Source: Gallaecimonas mangrovi (GTDB taxonomy: Bacteria > Pseudomonadota > Gammaproteobacteria > Enterobacterales > Gallaecimonadaceae). From it: 64,000 bases of DNA. Positions 18,155 through 25,063 of this stretch are shown here, one piece after another; the first letter of the stretch is position 1, and each line of letters starts with the position of its first letter. Where the stretch lies: contig NZ_CP031416.1 in the NCBI RefSeq assembly GCF_003367375.1, positions 1,991,501 through 2,055,500 of the forward strand. The letters run 5' to 3'. The translations under genes were made by a program, and so were the position numbers. The notes beneath the pieces are model-generated. The model was given only the letters and a program-made list of their open reading frames with translations, was not told where the DNA came from and did no database searches.

Positions 18155-19291
18155 ATGAAACGGATTTGTGTTATCGGCTCCGGTTTTGCCGCGCTAACTG
18201 CAATCAAAACATTGCGCAAACACTCAGCCGATGTAGAGATAACCTTGATTGCGCCAGCCCCAGAGTTTCATTATTACCCCAGTTTGATTTGGGTCCCGGC
18301 AGGGCTGCGCTCACGCTCCGATATTGTCTTTAATATTCAGCCGTTACTTACCAAGCTTAAGGTCAATTTTCAGCAAGCTCGGGTAACAGGTTTAAGCGAA
18401 GGTGGGCGCTGTGTACACACTGACCGTGGCGATGTATACAACGAAGGCTTACTGATTGCCAGCGGTAGCCGTTTTATTAAAAAGCTCCCCGGTATTGAAC
18501 ATGCGCTTACCCTTTGTGACGGTATCACAGCGGCCGAATCCATTACCGCCCGCATCAACCAGCTTACCCATGGCACTATTGCGGTTGGTTTTGGCGGTAA
18601 TCCCAATGAACCTGCCGCCGTTCGCGGTGGCCCGATGTTCGAATTGCTGTTCGGGCTTGATACGTTGCTGCGCAGGCAAGGCAAACGCCAAGATATCGAT
18701 TTAGTGTTTTTTAACCCGGCTACCAGGCCTGGCGGGCGTTTGGGCGAGCAAGCGGTAGAGCGCCTTCTTGCCAGGATGAAAAGCCGGAATATAAAAACCT
18801 ACTTAGGTGCCAAACCGCTGCGGTTAGAAGCCACCAAGGTGGTAACCGAAGCCACCGAATTTCATGCCGATGTCATTTTATTTATGCCCGGAATGACAGG
18901 GCCGAGCTGGCTTGCTAACAGCGATTTGCCACAATCTCCAGGCGGGCTGATAAAGGCGGACGAAAATTGCCGTGTACCTGGTTTTGCAGCCACTTATGTG
19001 GTCGGTGACAGCGGCAGTTTTCCGGGCCCAGAGTGGGCGCCTAAACAGGCCCATATGGCTGATTTAATGGCCAGCGCCGCCAGCCATAACCTGTTGCAGG
19101 AACTGGCTGGCAATGCCAAGCCCCACATGCGCGGCTTTAAGTGGGAGCTTTTATGCATTATCGATATGCTCGATAGCGCTACCCTGGTCTATCGCAGTGA
19201 AAAACGCCAGTGGGTTTCACCCAATTGGCGGTTGTTGCATTGGGCAAAACGGTTTTTTGAATGGTGGTATCTGCGCGGCATAAAAAACTAA
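18155..19291 (+). CDS. FAD-dependent oxidoreductase, sulfide:quinone reductase-like
   Basis: A 378-residue flavoprotein of the two-dinucleotide-binding-domain family. The N-terminal FAD motif is ICVIGSGFAALTAI; the second FAD contact is TYVVGDSGSF near residue 290. FGGNPNEPAAVRGGPMFELLFG is typical of SQR/FCC-B-like and type II NADH dehydrogenase-like proteins. The C-terminus has an amphipathic, aromatic segment (LLHWAKRFFEWWYLRG) that could bind the membrane surface. It has scattered cysteines (RCVHT, TLCDG, ENCRV), but I cannot assign the catalytic pair of true SQRs, so the substrate is uncertain. It is a single gene with its own terminator and a GGTGGGGG ribosome binding site. Confidence 0.8.
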   Translation: MKRICVIGSGFAALTAIKTLRKHSADVEITLIAPAPEFHYYPSLIWVPAGLRSRSDIVFNIQPLLTKLKVNFQQARVTGLSEGGRCVHTDRGDVYNEGLLIASGSRFIKKLPGIEHALTLCDGITAAESITARINQLTHGTIAVGFGGNPNEPAAVRGGPMFELLFGLDTLLRRQGKRQDIDLVFFNPATRPGGRLGEQAVERLLARMKSRNIKTYLGAKPLRLEATKVVTEATEFHADVILFMPGMTGPSWLANSDLPQSPGGLIKADENCRVPGFAATYVVGDSGSFPGPEWAPKQAHMADLMASAASHNLLQELAGNAKPHMRGFKWELLCIIDMLDSATLVYRSEKRQWVSPNWRLLHWAKRFFEWWYLRGIKN

Positions 19292-19316
19292 GCCCGGCAA
19301 TTGCCGGGCTTTTTTT
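19291..19316. terminator. Bidirectional terminator between the flavoprotein and SDR genes
   Basis: Perfect 20-base palindrome AGCCCGGCAATTGCCGGGCT followed by T7. Its T tract runs into the stop codon of the convergent SDR gene. Confidence 0.9.
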
Positions 19317-20046
19317 ACACCATACCGCCGTTAACGCGAATGACCTGGCCATTCACCCAGGCGGCTCCTTCACTTAGCAGGTAGCCAATAACATCAGCTA
19401 TATCCTGGGGTTTGCCTAAGCGCTTATATGGGTTCATAGCGGCAATTCTGGCAATCACTTCGTCTGACTTACCTTCCATAAATAGCTCAGTGGCGGTAGG
19501 GCCAGGCGCTACCACGTTGACTGAAATTTCGCAGTGTTCTAGTTCTTTACTCAGTACTTTCGACAGGGTTTCTACTGCCGCTTTACTGGCAGCGTAAGGC
19601 CCATAACCTGGGAAATTGGTGCCAACCACACTGGTTGAAAGGGTGACTATGCGGCCGCCTTTTCCCAAGCGCTGAGCTGCCAGTTGCAGGGTGTTAAAGA
19701 CACCGTTAAGGTTGATGGCCATCAATGTGGAAAAGGCGTCCTGAGCGTATTTTTCAACCGGCGCCAGGGTCATAATGCCGGCGTTGCAGACCACCGCTGT
19801 CACTTTGCCCAGAGCTTGCTCTGCTTGGTCAAAAAGGCGCGTTACAGCGCCATGGTCAGCCACATCGGCTTGAATGGCAACCGCCTTACCGCCGGAGGCG
19901 GTAATACGCTGCACCACGTCTTGTGCTGCTGCAGGTGAAGAGCTGTAATTCACGGCTACCGCAAAACCGGCATTGGCCAAATGTTCGGCAATAGCGGCAC
20001 CAATCCCCTTAGAGGCCCCGGTTACAATTGCGACGGGATGAGACAT
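19315..20046 (-). CDS. SDR family oxidoreductase (FabG-like)
   Basis: A 243-residue classical short-chain dehydrogenase/reductase. The cofactor motif is TGASKGIG near residue 9. The NAG motif is CNAGIM. The catalytic Ser-Tyr-Lys set is in STSVVG and YAASK, and the C-terminus ends VNGGMV. Substrate cannot be told from sequence; NADP-dependent 3-oxoacyl reduction is only one of many options. The gene is divergent from an AraC-type regulator 122 bases away, a common arrangement in which the regulator controls the enzyme. The start codon has AGGAGC upstream. Confidence 0.88.
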   Translation of the reverse strand: MSHPVAIVTGASKGIGAAIAEHLANAGFAVAVNYSSSPAAAQDVVQRITASGGKAVAIQADVADHGAVTRLFDQAEQALGKVTAVVCNAGIMTLAPVEKYAQDAFSTLMAINLNGVFNTLQLAAQRLGKGGRIVTLSTSVVGTNFPGYGPYAASKAAVETLSKVLSKELEHCEISVNVVAPGPTATELFMEGKSDEVIARIAAMNPYKRLGKPQDIADVIGYLLSEGAAWVNGQVIRVNGGMV

Positions 20047-20168
20047 TGTTCATTGCTCCTTTGCTGTTGACCCTTGCATTATTTCAAACCCAAAAGCCCG
20101 CTTCATTGGCTATCAGTCCGTTTTTCTTATACGATCCTCCTAAGCAGTGGCATCAATAAGGGCCCCTA

Positions 20169-21089
20169 ATGACAACCACGGCACAACTGGCTCGGCTGAT
20201 TGACCGCCATTGCCAAGGTGAAGGTATTACCCAAACGGCGGTCAGCCGTTTAAAACTGATGCGCAGTTTCAGCCCAACAGAAGCGATTCCCTGGTCTTAC
20301 AGCCCATCACTGTGCTTGGTAAGCCAAGGCGCAAAGGGCTGTGTTATTGGCAATCAACAGTGGATATATAACGCCGAGCGTTATCTGGTTGTGTCGGTCG
20401 ACCTGCCCGTGATGAGCCAAATTATTAGCGCCAGTGAAAACGCGCCTTTTCTTAGCCTGCATCTGAGCTTTGACCCGGGCATGGTTGCGCGTTTTTTAGC
20501 CCTGCCAGCATCGTCTTCAGACCACGGGCCGTTACTTGCCACCAATGCCACCGACCAAGCCCTAGTTGATGCCTGCATTCGGCTGGTTTCATTACTGGAT
20601 AACCCCGACGACATTGCCTATTTAGCCCCACTCATCGAACAGGAAATTATTTACAGACTGGTAAAAAATGGCGCGGCACCGGTACTGAGTCACATTGTAA
20701 AAGAGCAGGGCAGTGCTATTAGTAGGGCGGTTACCTGGATCAAAGCTAACTACCAGCAAGCCTTTTCCATTCAAACCCTTGCTCAGCAAGTTGGGCTAAG
20801 TAGCTCAGTGCTGCATGAACGTTTCAAACAGGCAACAGCACTCAGTCCAATGCAATACCGTACCCATATTCGTTTGCATGAAGCGCGGCGGATGATGGTT
20901 TTTGAAAACGTAGACGCCGCAGCCGCCGCCTATCGGGTGGGTTATGGCACGCCGGCGCAGTTTAGCCGCGAATACAGGCGTCTGTTTGGCTTGCCACCGG
21001 CATCGGATGCTGCCGCACTTCGCAGCAGCAACAGGCCAGGTATTGGCCCAGCAGTTGCCGGTGGTGTTAGGCTGGAAAATCTCGCTTAA
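20169..21089 (+). CDS. AraC family transcriptional regulator
   Basis: A 306-residue protein with an N-terminal AraC_N-type sensing domain (about residues 20-185; SYSPSLCLVSQGAKGCVIG is characteristic). A C-terminal double helix-turn-helix domain follows (about 195-290), seen in SIQTLAQQVGLSSSVLHERFKQATALSPMQY-type text and AAYRVGYGTPAQFSREYRRLFG. It is divergent from the SDR gene at 20046, so it probably controls that gene and itself through the 122-base gap. The inducer is unknown. The ribosome binding site is weak. The next gene begins 13 bases downstream and may share its transcript. Confidence 0.88.
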   Translation: MTTTAQLARLIDRHCQGEGITQTAVSRLKLMRSFSPTEAIPWSYSPSLCLVSQGAKGCVIGNQQWIYNAERYLVVSVDLPVMSQIISASENAPFLSLHLSFDPGMVARFLALPASSSDHGPLLATNATDQALVDACIRLVSLLDNPDDIAYLAPLIEQEIIYRLVKNGAAPVLSHIVKEQGSAISRAVTWIKANYQQAFSIQTLAQQVGLSSSVLHERFKQATALSPMQYRTHIRLHEARRMMVFENVDAAAAAYRVGYGTPAQFSREYRRLFGLPPASDAAALRSSNRPGIGPAVAGGVRLENLA

Positions 21090-21102
21090 TAAGGAGGTCG
21101 TA

Positions 21103-21369
21103 ATGGCAGTCGGTTGGGCTGGCGATGACGCCGTAACCAAACAAATTGATTCCACCATCGAAGATGCTGTGGCCAATGTGCGCAACAAACTGGGCAAAGG
21201 TCCTAGCCGTAAAACCTGCTTGGAGTGCGGCGCTGACATTCCCATTAAACGCCAACAAGCCTTACCAGGGGTTCAATATTGCGTGCATTGTCAGCAAGAA
21301 ATGGACAAAGACGCGCAAAAAAACAGCCTTTATAACCGCCGTGGTAGTAAAGATAGCCAGCTGCGTTAA
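21103..21369 (+). CDS. ybiI: DksA/TraR-type C4 zinc finger protein YbiI
   Basis: An 88-residue protein, the same length as E. coli YbiI and nearly colinear with it: MAVGWAGDDAVTKQIDSTIE at the start and YNRRGSKDSQLR at the end. The four-cysteine zinc finger is CLEC-(17)-CVHC. Members resemble the globular tip of DksA but lack its long coiled coil; the role is poorly known. I chose the ATG at 21103 because a perfect AGGAGG sits in front of it. The frame stays open further upstream inside the AraC gene but has no supporting start. Confidence 0.93.
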   Translation: MAVGWAGDDAVTKQIDSTIEDAVANVRNKLGKGPSRKTCLECGADIPIKRQQALPGVQYCVHCQQEMDKDAQKNSLYNRRGSKDSQLR

Positions 21370-21504
21370 GGCGCCCGTCAATTTAACAAAATCTTAAGAC
21401 TGGCTCATTAACGTCAATGCAAATGCAATTGCTATGAGCTTCGATGGCCAGGCCGCTACTTCAATCCAATATCTCGCATCCTTGTTACGTTATGGCAGTG
21501 ACCA

Positions 21505-22170
21505 ATGAATATTCTGCTTGTACAAGCGTGCGCTGACCTCGACTTTACAGGCAAGTGTCAACAAGCCGGCCTGTCTATCGCTGAAACGGTTAGTTTTCAG
21601 CACGCCCTTGACCGCATCTGGCAAGGCAGTTTTGAATTGGTGCTGGTTGATCTTGATAACGAGGCAGACCATGGCCTTGAGTTTATTGAGCAATTTCGCC
21701 AAGCACGGTTGGTTACTGCCTTGGTTGCTGTTGCCAGTAAAGCCGGTAGCAACCTGGCGGTAAACGCCTTGGATAACGGTGCCGATCTCTTCTTATATAA
21801 AGACACCTGTGGCCAGGAAGCACAGGCACAATTTAACGCACTGGTCAGGCGCTGCGGGCACTTATGGGCCAATAAAGGGCTGAGTAGCGGTGATTATGTA
21901 CTGTCGTTAAGCTGCCAATCCTTGCGCTTTGAAGGCCATAGCGTGTATCTCACCCAGGTCGAGTTTTTGGTGTTAGAAATCATTTTTAAAGCCAAAGGGT
22001 TGGCTGTCGCCCCCGACACCATTATCAGTACCCTCACTGCTCAAGGGCACAGCATCAGCCAAAATGCCCTGCAAGTGCATCTCTCCTGTGTCAGAAAAAA
22101 AGTGCGGGAAAAAGGTGGGCTACTGCCGATAATAAACCGCCGGGGACTCGGTTACGCCACCGAAAGCTAA
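21505..22170 (+). CDS. OmpR-type response regulator with a degenerate receiver
   Basis: A 221-residue protein with an N-terminal receiver (about 1-115) and a C-terminal winged helix (about 130-221, ending NRRGLGYATES, typical of the OmpR/PhoB class). The phospho-acceptor Asp49 (in LVLVDLD), Ser78 and Lys99 are present. The acidic pair that binds Mg2+ is missing: the N-terminus reads LLVQACAD, giving Gln7-Ala8. It may therefore work without classical phosphorylation. No histidine kinase gene is next to it. A LysR gene follows 37 bases downstream on the same strand. Target genes are unknown. Confidence 0.82.
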   Translation: MNILLVQACADLDFTGKCQQAGLSIAETVSFQHALDRIWQGSFELVLVDLDNEADHGLEFIEQFRQARLVTALVAVASKAGSNLAVNALDNGADLFLYKDTCGQEAQAQFNALVRRCGHLWANKGLSSGDYVLSLSCQSLRFEGHSVYLTQVEFLVLEIIFKAKGLAVAPDTIISTLTAQGHSISQNALQVHLSCVRKKVREKGGLLPIINRRGLGYATES

Positions 22171-22207
22171 CCGTGCCCAATGGCGATGTTTTCGGTAGGA
22201 TGGCGCC

Positions 22208-23125
22208 ATGAAAACCCCCGATCTCAACCTTGTTATTGCCCTAAATGTGCTGCTGCGCGAGCAAAATATTACTGCGGCGGCGCGCCAACTAGGGCTAAGC
22301 ACTTCAGCCATGAGCCGCACCCTGACTCGGCTACGCGTCACAACGGGCGACCCGTTATTGGTCAGGGCAGGGCGCAAGATGGTACTAACGCCCCATGCCG
22401 AAGGCCTTCGACAGCGCGCCATGGTAGCTGCAGATGAAAGCCTGGCGGTATTAAGCCCCAAAGCGTCACATTTCGATGTTGCCAAGTTGGCCCGAACCTT
22501 TGTTATTCGTTGCAATGAAGGTTTTGTTGAAGCCCTGGGCGGCCACCTCATTAAAGCTGTTGCGGCGCAGGCGCCTAAGGTAAGGCTGCATTTTACCGCC
22601 AAAGCCCAGAAGCATGACGGGCCGCTGCGTGATGGCGAGGCCGATTTAGAGATTGGGGTATTAAAGGCCATGGGCCCGGAAATTCGCATTCAGCGGTTAT
22701 TTGACGACCGTTTTGTGGCGCTGGTTCGCCATGGCCATCCGCTGGCAGCGAAACGCAGCATAACGGCGCATGATTATGTGCAATATGGCCACGTGGTGGC
22801 ATCTCGTCATGGTAAACCCGAGGGCCCGGTGGATACCGCATTGGCAAACCTTGGCCTTAAACGAAATATTGCCGCAGTGGTGCCCAGTTTCCCGGCAGCA
22901 TTAGCCGTAGCCCAAGCAAGTGACTTAGTCGCATTGGTACCGGCATCGTTTGCCGAGCATCATCCGCAGATGGCGTTATTGACCGTGCTGGCCATTCCGG
23001 TAGCAACACCGGTATTCACAGTATCGCAAATGTGGCACCCAAGGCTGGAAGCCGATTCTGCACATCGTTGGCTGCGCCAATGCGTTAAAGCATGCTGTGA
23101 GGAGATAAAAGGGCAGCCATCATAA
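22208..23125 (+). CDS. LysR family transcriptional regulator
   Basis: A 305-residue regulator. The N-terminal winged helix-turn-helix (about 5-65) reads LNLVIALNVLLREQNITAAA and LGLSTSAMSRTLTRLR, followed by the linker helix and the effector-binding domain (about 92-295) of the periplasmic-binding-protein fold. No divergent partner gene exists: the upstream gene runs the same way and the downstream one is convergent. The target is thus not suggested by context. The ATG at 22208 has a modest GGATGG site upstream. Effector unknown. Confidence 0.88.
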   Translation: MKTPDLNLVIALNVLLREQNITAAARQLGLSTSAMSRTLTRLRVTTGDPLLVRAGRKMVLTPHAEGLRQRAMVAADESLAVLSPKASHFDVAKLARTFVIRCNEGFVEALGGHLIKAVAAQAPKVRLHFTAKAQKHDGPLRDGEADLEIGVLKAMGPEIRIQRLFDDRFVALVRHGHPLAAKRSITAHDYVQYGHVVASRHGKPEGPVDTALANLGLKRNIAAVVPSFPAALAVAQASDLVALVPASFAEHHPQMALLTVLAIPVATPVFTVSQMWHPRLEADSAHRWLRQCVKACCEEIKGQPS

Positions 23126-23141
23126 CGCTTGGCCAAGCTCG

Positions 23142-23585
23142 CTATAACTTAAAGTTGTGGGATACCCAATGACGAATAGAGACGGTGGCATGCCTATCTG
23201 GTAAAATAGGCAATTTAACATAATATACATTATGCGCAATCGGCATAGGATCAGCCTGGACGGGTTTCTGCGGCAAAAATGTCAGCATCATGGCCGCCAC
23301 GCTAGCCGCTGCTCCGTGGCTTATCCGCTTTACCAAGGTGCTCCAAACTGACCGCTCCTTGTCTGTTTTTGCCCGTTCTTCGTGGTAGCTCACCACCGCT
23401 AGAGACGGCTCCACACCTGCGATTTCAGCCAGTTTGATGATCAGATGGTCTGCCGCTGGGGCTTTGCCTGTTTTGAGTTCGCTAAGGAACGCACTGGAGA
23501 TCCCAAGCACATCTTTGGCTAATTCATTTTGACTACTGCAACCAGCAGCTTTTAAGGCCGTTTCGACCAGATTTTTGATGTACAT
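23142..23585 (-). CDS. Small XRE-type HTH protein with C-terminal hydrophobic segment (phage-like)
   Basis: A 147-residue protein (150 if a GTG nine bases upstream is used). The N-terminal third is a helix-turn-helix of Cro/cI type (SSQNELAKDVLGISSAFLSELKTGKA). The rest includes a short hydrophobic stretch (AAASVAAMMLTFLP, about residues 108-122) and a tail with HNVYYVKLP. Small HTH-plus-hydrophobic-segment regulators of this shape occur in filamentous phages and islands of marine gammaproteobacteria; that link is from memory and tentative. It is convergent with the LysR gene and divergent from the broken SMR gene. It marks the left edge of an accessory pocket. Confidence 0.65.
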   Translation of the reverse strand: MYIKNLVETALKAAGCSSQNELAKDVLGISSAFLSELKTGKAPAADHLIIKLAEIAGVEPSLAVVSYHEERAKTDKERSVWSTLVKRISHGAAASVAAMMLTFLPQKPVQADPMPIAHNVYYVKLPILPDRHATVSIRHWVSHNFKL

Positions 23586-23607
23586 GGTGTCCACTTACTT
23601 TTTCAGT

Positions 23608-23623
23608 CTAATAAATAGATTAG
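23608..23623. promoter_or_regulatory. Inverted repeat upstream of the XRE gene, candidate operator
   Basis: CTAAT-AAATAG-ATTAG lies 23 bases upstream of the XRE start codon in an AT-rich gap. The placement fits an autoregulatory operator of the HTH protein. Short arms (5 bp) keep this tentative. Confidence 0.3.
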
Positions 23624-23753
23624 TTTTTTATTCTTTAATACTTTTAAGGTAATGATTCCGAATGGATCAGCACTTTTTTTACAGCTACTGCACACAAAGT
23701 TGGCTTGATAGCAAGACTGCCATTTATAAATATGGCCCTCTTGAATAACCATA

Positions 23754-24086
23754 ATGAAGTATTGGCTCTTCATAATAGTCGCGGTATTAGGTGAAGTTGT
23801 TGCTACAACCACATTCAAAGCAACGGACGGGTTTACTAAGCCGCTGCAGTCTATCCTAGTCCTAATTGGCTATGGCATTTCGTTTTATTTCTTGTCCTTA
23901 GCTCTTAAAAGCATTCCAGTTGGTATCGTTTATGCCATATGGGCCGGTCTAGGGGTTGTCATCGTTACATTCTTGGCATGGCTCATTTATGGGCAGAAAA
24001 TAGACAATTGGGGTTTCCTCGGAATGTGACTGATTATCATCGGCGTAGCTGTACTCAATCTATTGTCTAAAACTGGTTCGAATTAA
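23754..24086 (+). pseudogene. SMR family multidrug efflux protein, interrupted by one in-frame stop
   Basis: The frame encodes an EmrE-like small multidrug resistance protein of four membrane helices. Key residues are in the standard positions: Glu14 in VLGEVVATT, Tyr60 and Trp63 in VYAIWAG. A TGA at 24027-24029 follows residue 91 (NWGFLGM) in helix 4. The frame then continues as LIIIGVAVLNLLSKTGSN to a TAA at 24084-24086. With the stop read through, the total is 110 codons, exactly the EmrE length, so a single base change (for example GGA to TGA) explains the break. The 91-residue product would lack the dimer-forming helix 4. Base composition is lower in GC than the flanks, suggesting transfer. 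Confidence 0.85.
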
Positions 24087-24181
24087 TAATTGGTTTTTAA
24101 GTTCAGGAATTTCCATTCAGGTTTTTTCTTTTCTTGCAAACTGACACTATTTCATATTTCACAAATCACTTTGTTTAATAA

Positions 24182-24200
24182 TAATCACCTGACGTGATTA
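24182..24200. repeat. Short inverted repeat TAATCAC / GTGATTA
   Basis: Perfect 7-bp arms with a CTGAC centre in the AT-rich gap. It could be an operator half-site pair or a chance hairpin. Confidence 0.35.
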
Positions 24201-24249
24201 ACCATTAAGTGTAATACCCTATCTCTCTTTGAAACCAATACGCACCTAA

Positions 24250-24291
24250 AAAACCTAATGCCGATAAATTGCGTTATCGGCATTAGGTTTT
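24250..24291. repeat. Perfect 18-bp inverted repeat with 6-base loop
   Basis: Left arm AAAACCTAATGCCGATAA, loop ATTGCG, right arm TTATCGGCATTAGGTTTT, all 18 pairs perfect. The A and T runs at the ends resemble a bidirectional terminator, but the stem is long and AT-rich and no intact gene ends nearby. Core-site motifs of an integron attC were looked for and not found. Confidence 0.7.
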
Positions 24292-24392
24292 GTGTAGTTA
24301 TTAAAAGAGTCTTAACGAACATTATGCTGCCCTGCTCTGCGGGTTTTGGCTGCGGTAGGCTGTAGCTGAGTTCTTTTGCAAAAGGAGTCGTT

Positions 24393-24641
24393 ATGAGTAA
24401 CTACTTTGGTGACACGCAGCAAGCCATGACCATTGCCGACGAGCTGGGTATAACCATTGAGCAGTGGCAAGCATTAAAAGTGAGTCTAGACCCGGTAACG
24501 GCCGCTGATGGCCAGCGGGTTGATAAATACGTGTTTACGGTGCCAACGCACACTCCTGCGGTGGTGCTTAACCAAACCGGCTGGCAGCCAGGCGATAAAG
24601 TCACGGTGTCTCATACCGCAGTAGACTCGCAAGTTATCTGA
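24393..24641 (+). CDS. Hypothetical protein, 82 residues
   Basis: Not recognised. The frame has a good start (AAAGGAG 7-8 bases before the ATG) and a clean intrinsic terminator right after the stop, which supports a real gene. The product is small, acidic and soluble, without signal peptide, cysteines or membrane segment. The N-terminal half looks helical (DTQQAMTIADELGITIEQWQ). The C-terminal half looks beta-rich (DKYVFTVPTHTPAVV, GDKVTVSHTAVD). Base composition is close to the core genome, unlike the SMR gene to its left. No function can be assigned. Confidence 0.65.
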   Translation: MSNYFGDTQQAMTIADELGITIEQWQALKVSLDPVTAADGQRVDKYVFTVPTHTPAVVLNQTGWQPGDKVTVSHTAVDSQVI

Positions 24642-24642
24642 T

Positions 24643-24671
24643 AAAAAAGGCCGGTGCTACCGGCCTTTTTT
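24643..24671. terminator. Bidirectional terminator between two small hypothetical genes
   Basis: A6, stem GGCCGGT / ACCGGCC, loop GCT, then T6. It can serve both convergent genes. Confidence 0.9.
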
Positions 24672-24683
24672 ACGCCTTTGAAC

Positions 24684-24968
24684 TTAAACCCCTACCACCG
24701 CTGGCGTGAGCGTTGGCACCGCTTTATTGGCATTCCAACTGGCAATGGCCTGGCATTCCATAACAAACAACTGATCTTGGGCGCCTAGGTATTTGCGCAG
24801 CTCATCAATGAGCGGTTCGGCCAAGTCGGGAAAGCCGGAATCGAGATACCAGCAATGCTTGCTCAGGCGTAGCGCATGCCAGCTATTTAGCAGGGCTTCT
24901 AAGTCTTCGGGAAAAACGTCGGTTTGGGGTTCAACCGTAATGATGTATTGCAGTGGCCTTATCATCAT
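24684..24968 (-). CDS. Hypothetical small protein with a Cas2/SinR-like pattern
   Basis: A 94-residue protein. The text suggests a beta-alpha-beta-beta-alpha-beta (ferredoxin-like) fold: strand LQYIITVEP, helix PEDLEALLNSWHAL, strand HCWYLDSG, helix LAEPLIDELRKYL, then DQLFVMECQAIASW. The pattern of an early VT-type strand, a WYLDS strand and a final DxLFVxxxxxxAxW is similar to small Cas2-like/SinR-like proteins found outside CRISPR loci. No CRISPR array or other cas gene is present, so this is not a CRISPR component here. The first of two adjacent ATGs has GGAGGG 8 bases upstream. Function unknown; the fold suggestion is inference. Confidence 0.6.
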   Translation of the reverse strand: MMIRPLQYIITVEPQTDVFPEDLEALLNSWHALRLSKHCWYLDSGFPDLAEPLIDELRKYLGAQDQLFVMECQAIASWNANKAVPTLTPAVVGV

Positions 24969-25063
24969 CGAACTGCCCTCCTGGCGATTTATTAACCACC
25001 TTGCATAGCCTTTGGGTAACAGGTATTGATCCAGATCAATAAATCACTGCCCTGCCCTTTGGC

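Larger units (their letters stand above)
24087..24392. other. AT-rich gap after the broken SMR gene
   Basis: About 306 bases without a coding frame I would accept. Composition is strongly AT-rich (24121-24180 is about 25% GC by count). It contains two inverted repeats, listed separately, and AAAGGAG just before the next gene. Confidence 0.7.

Noticed and set aside
24087-24392. Integron attC site next to the SMR gene
   Set aside because: SMR genes are common in integron cassettes, but I found no R'/R'' core pair (RYYYAAC / GTTRRRY) in the right places and no integron integrase; the recombinase at 25064-26332 lacks visible IntI-specific features.
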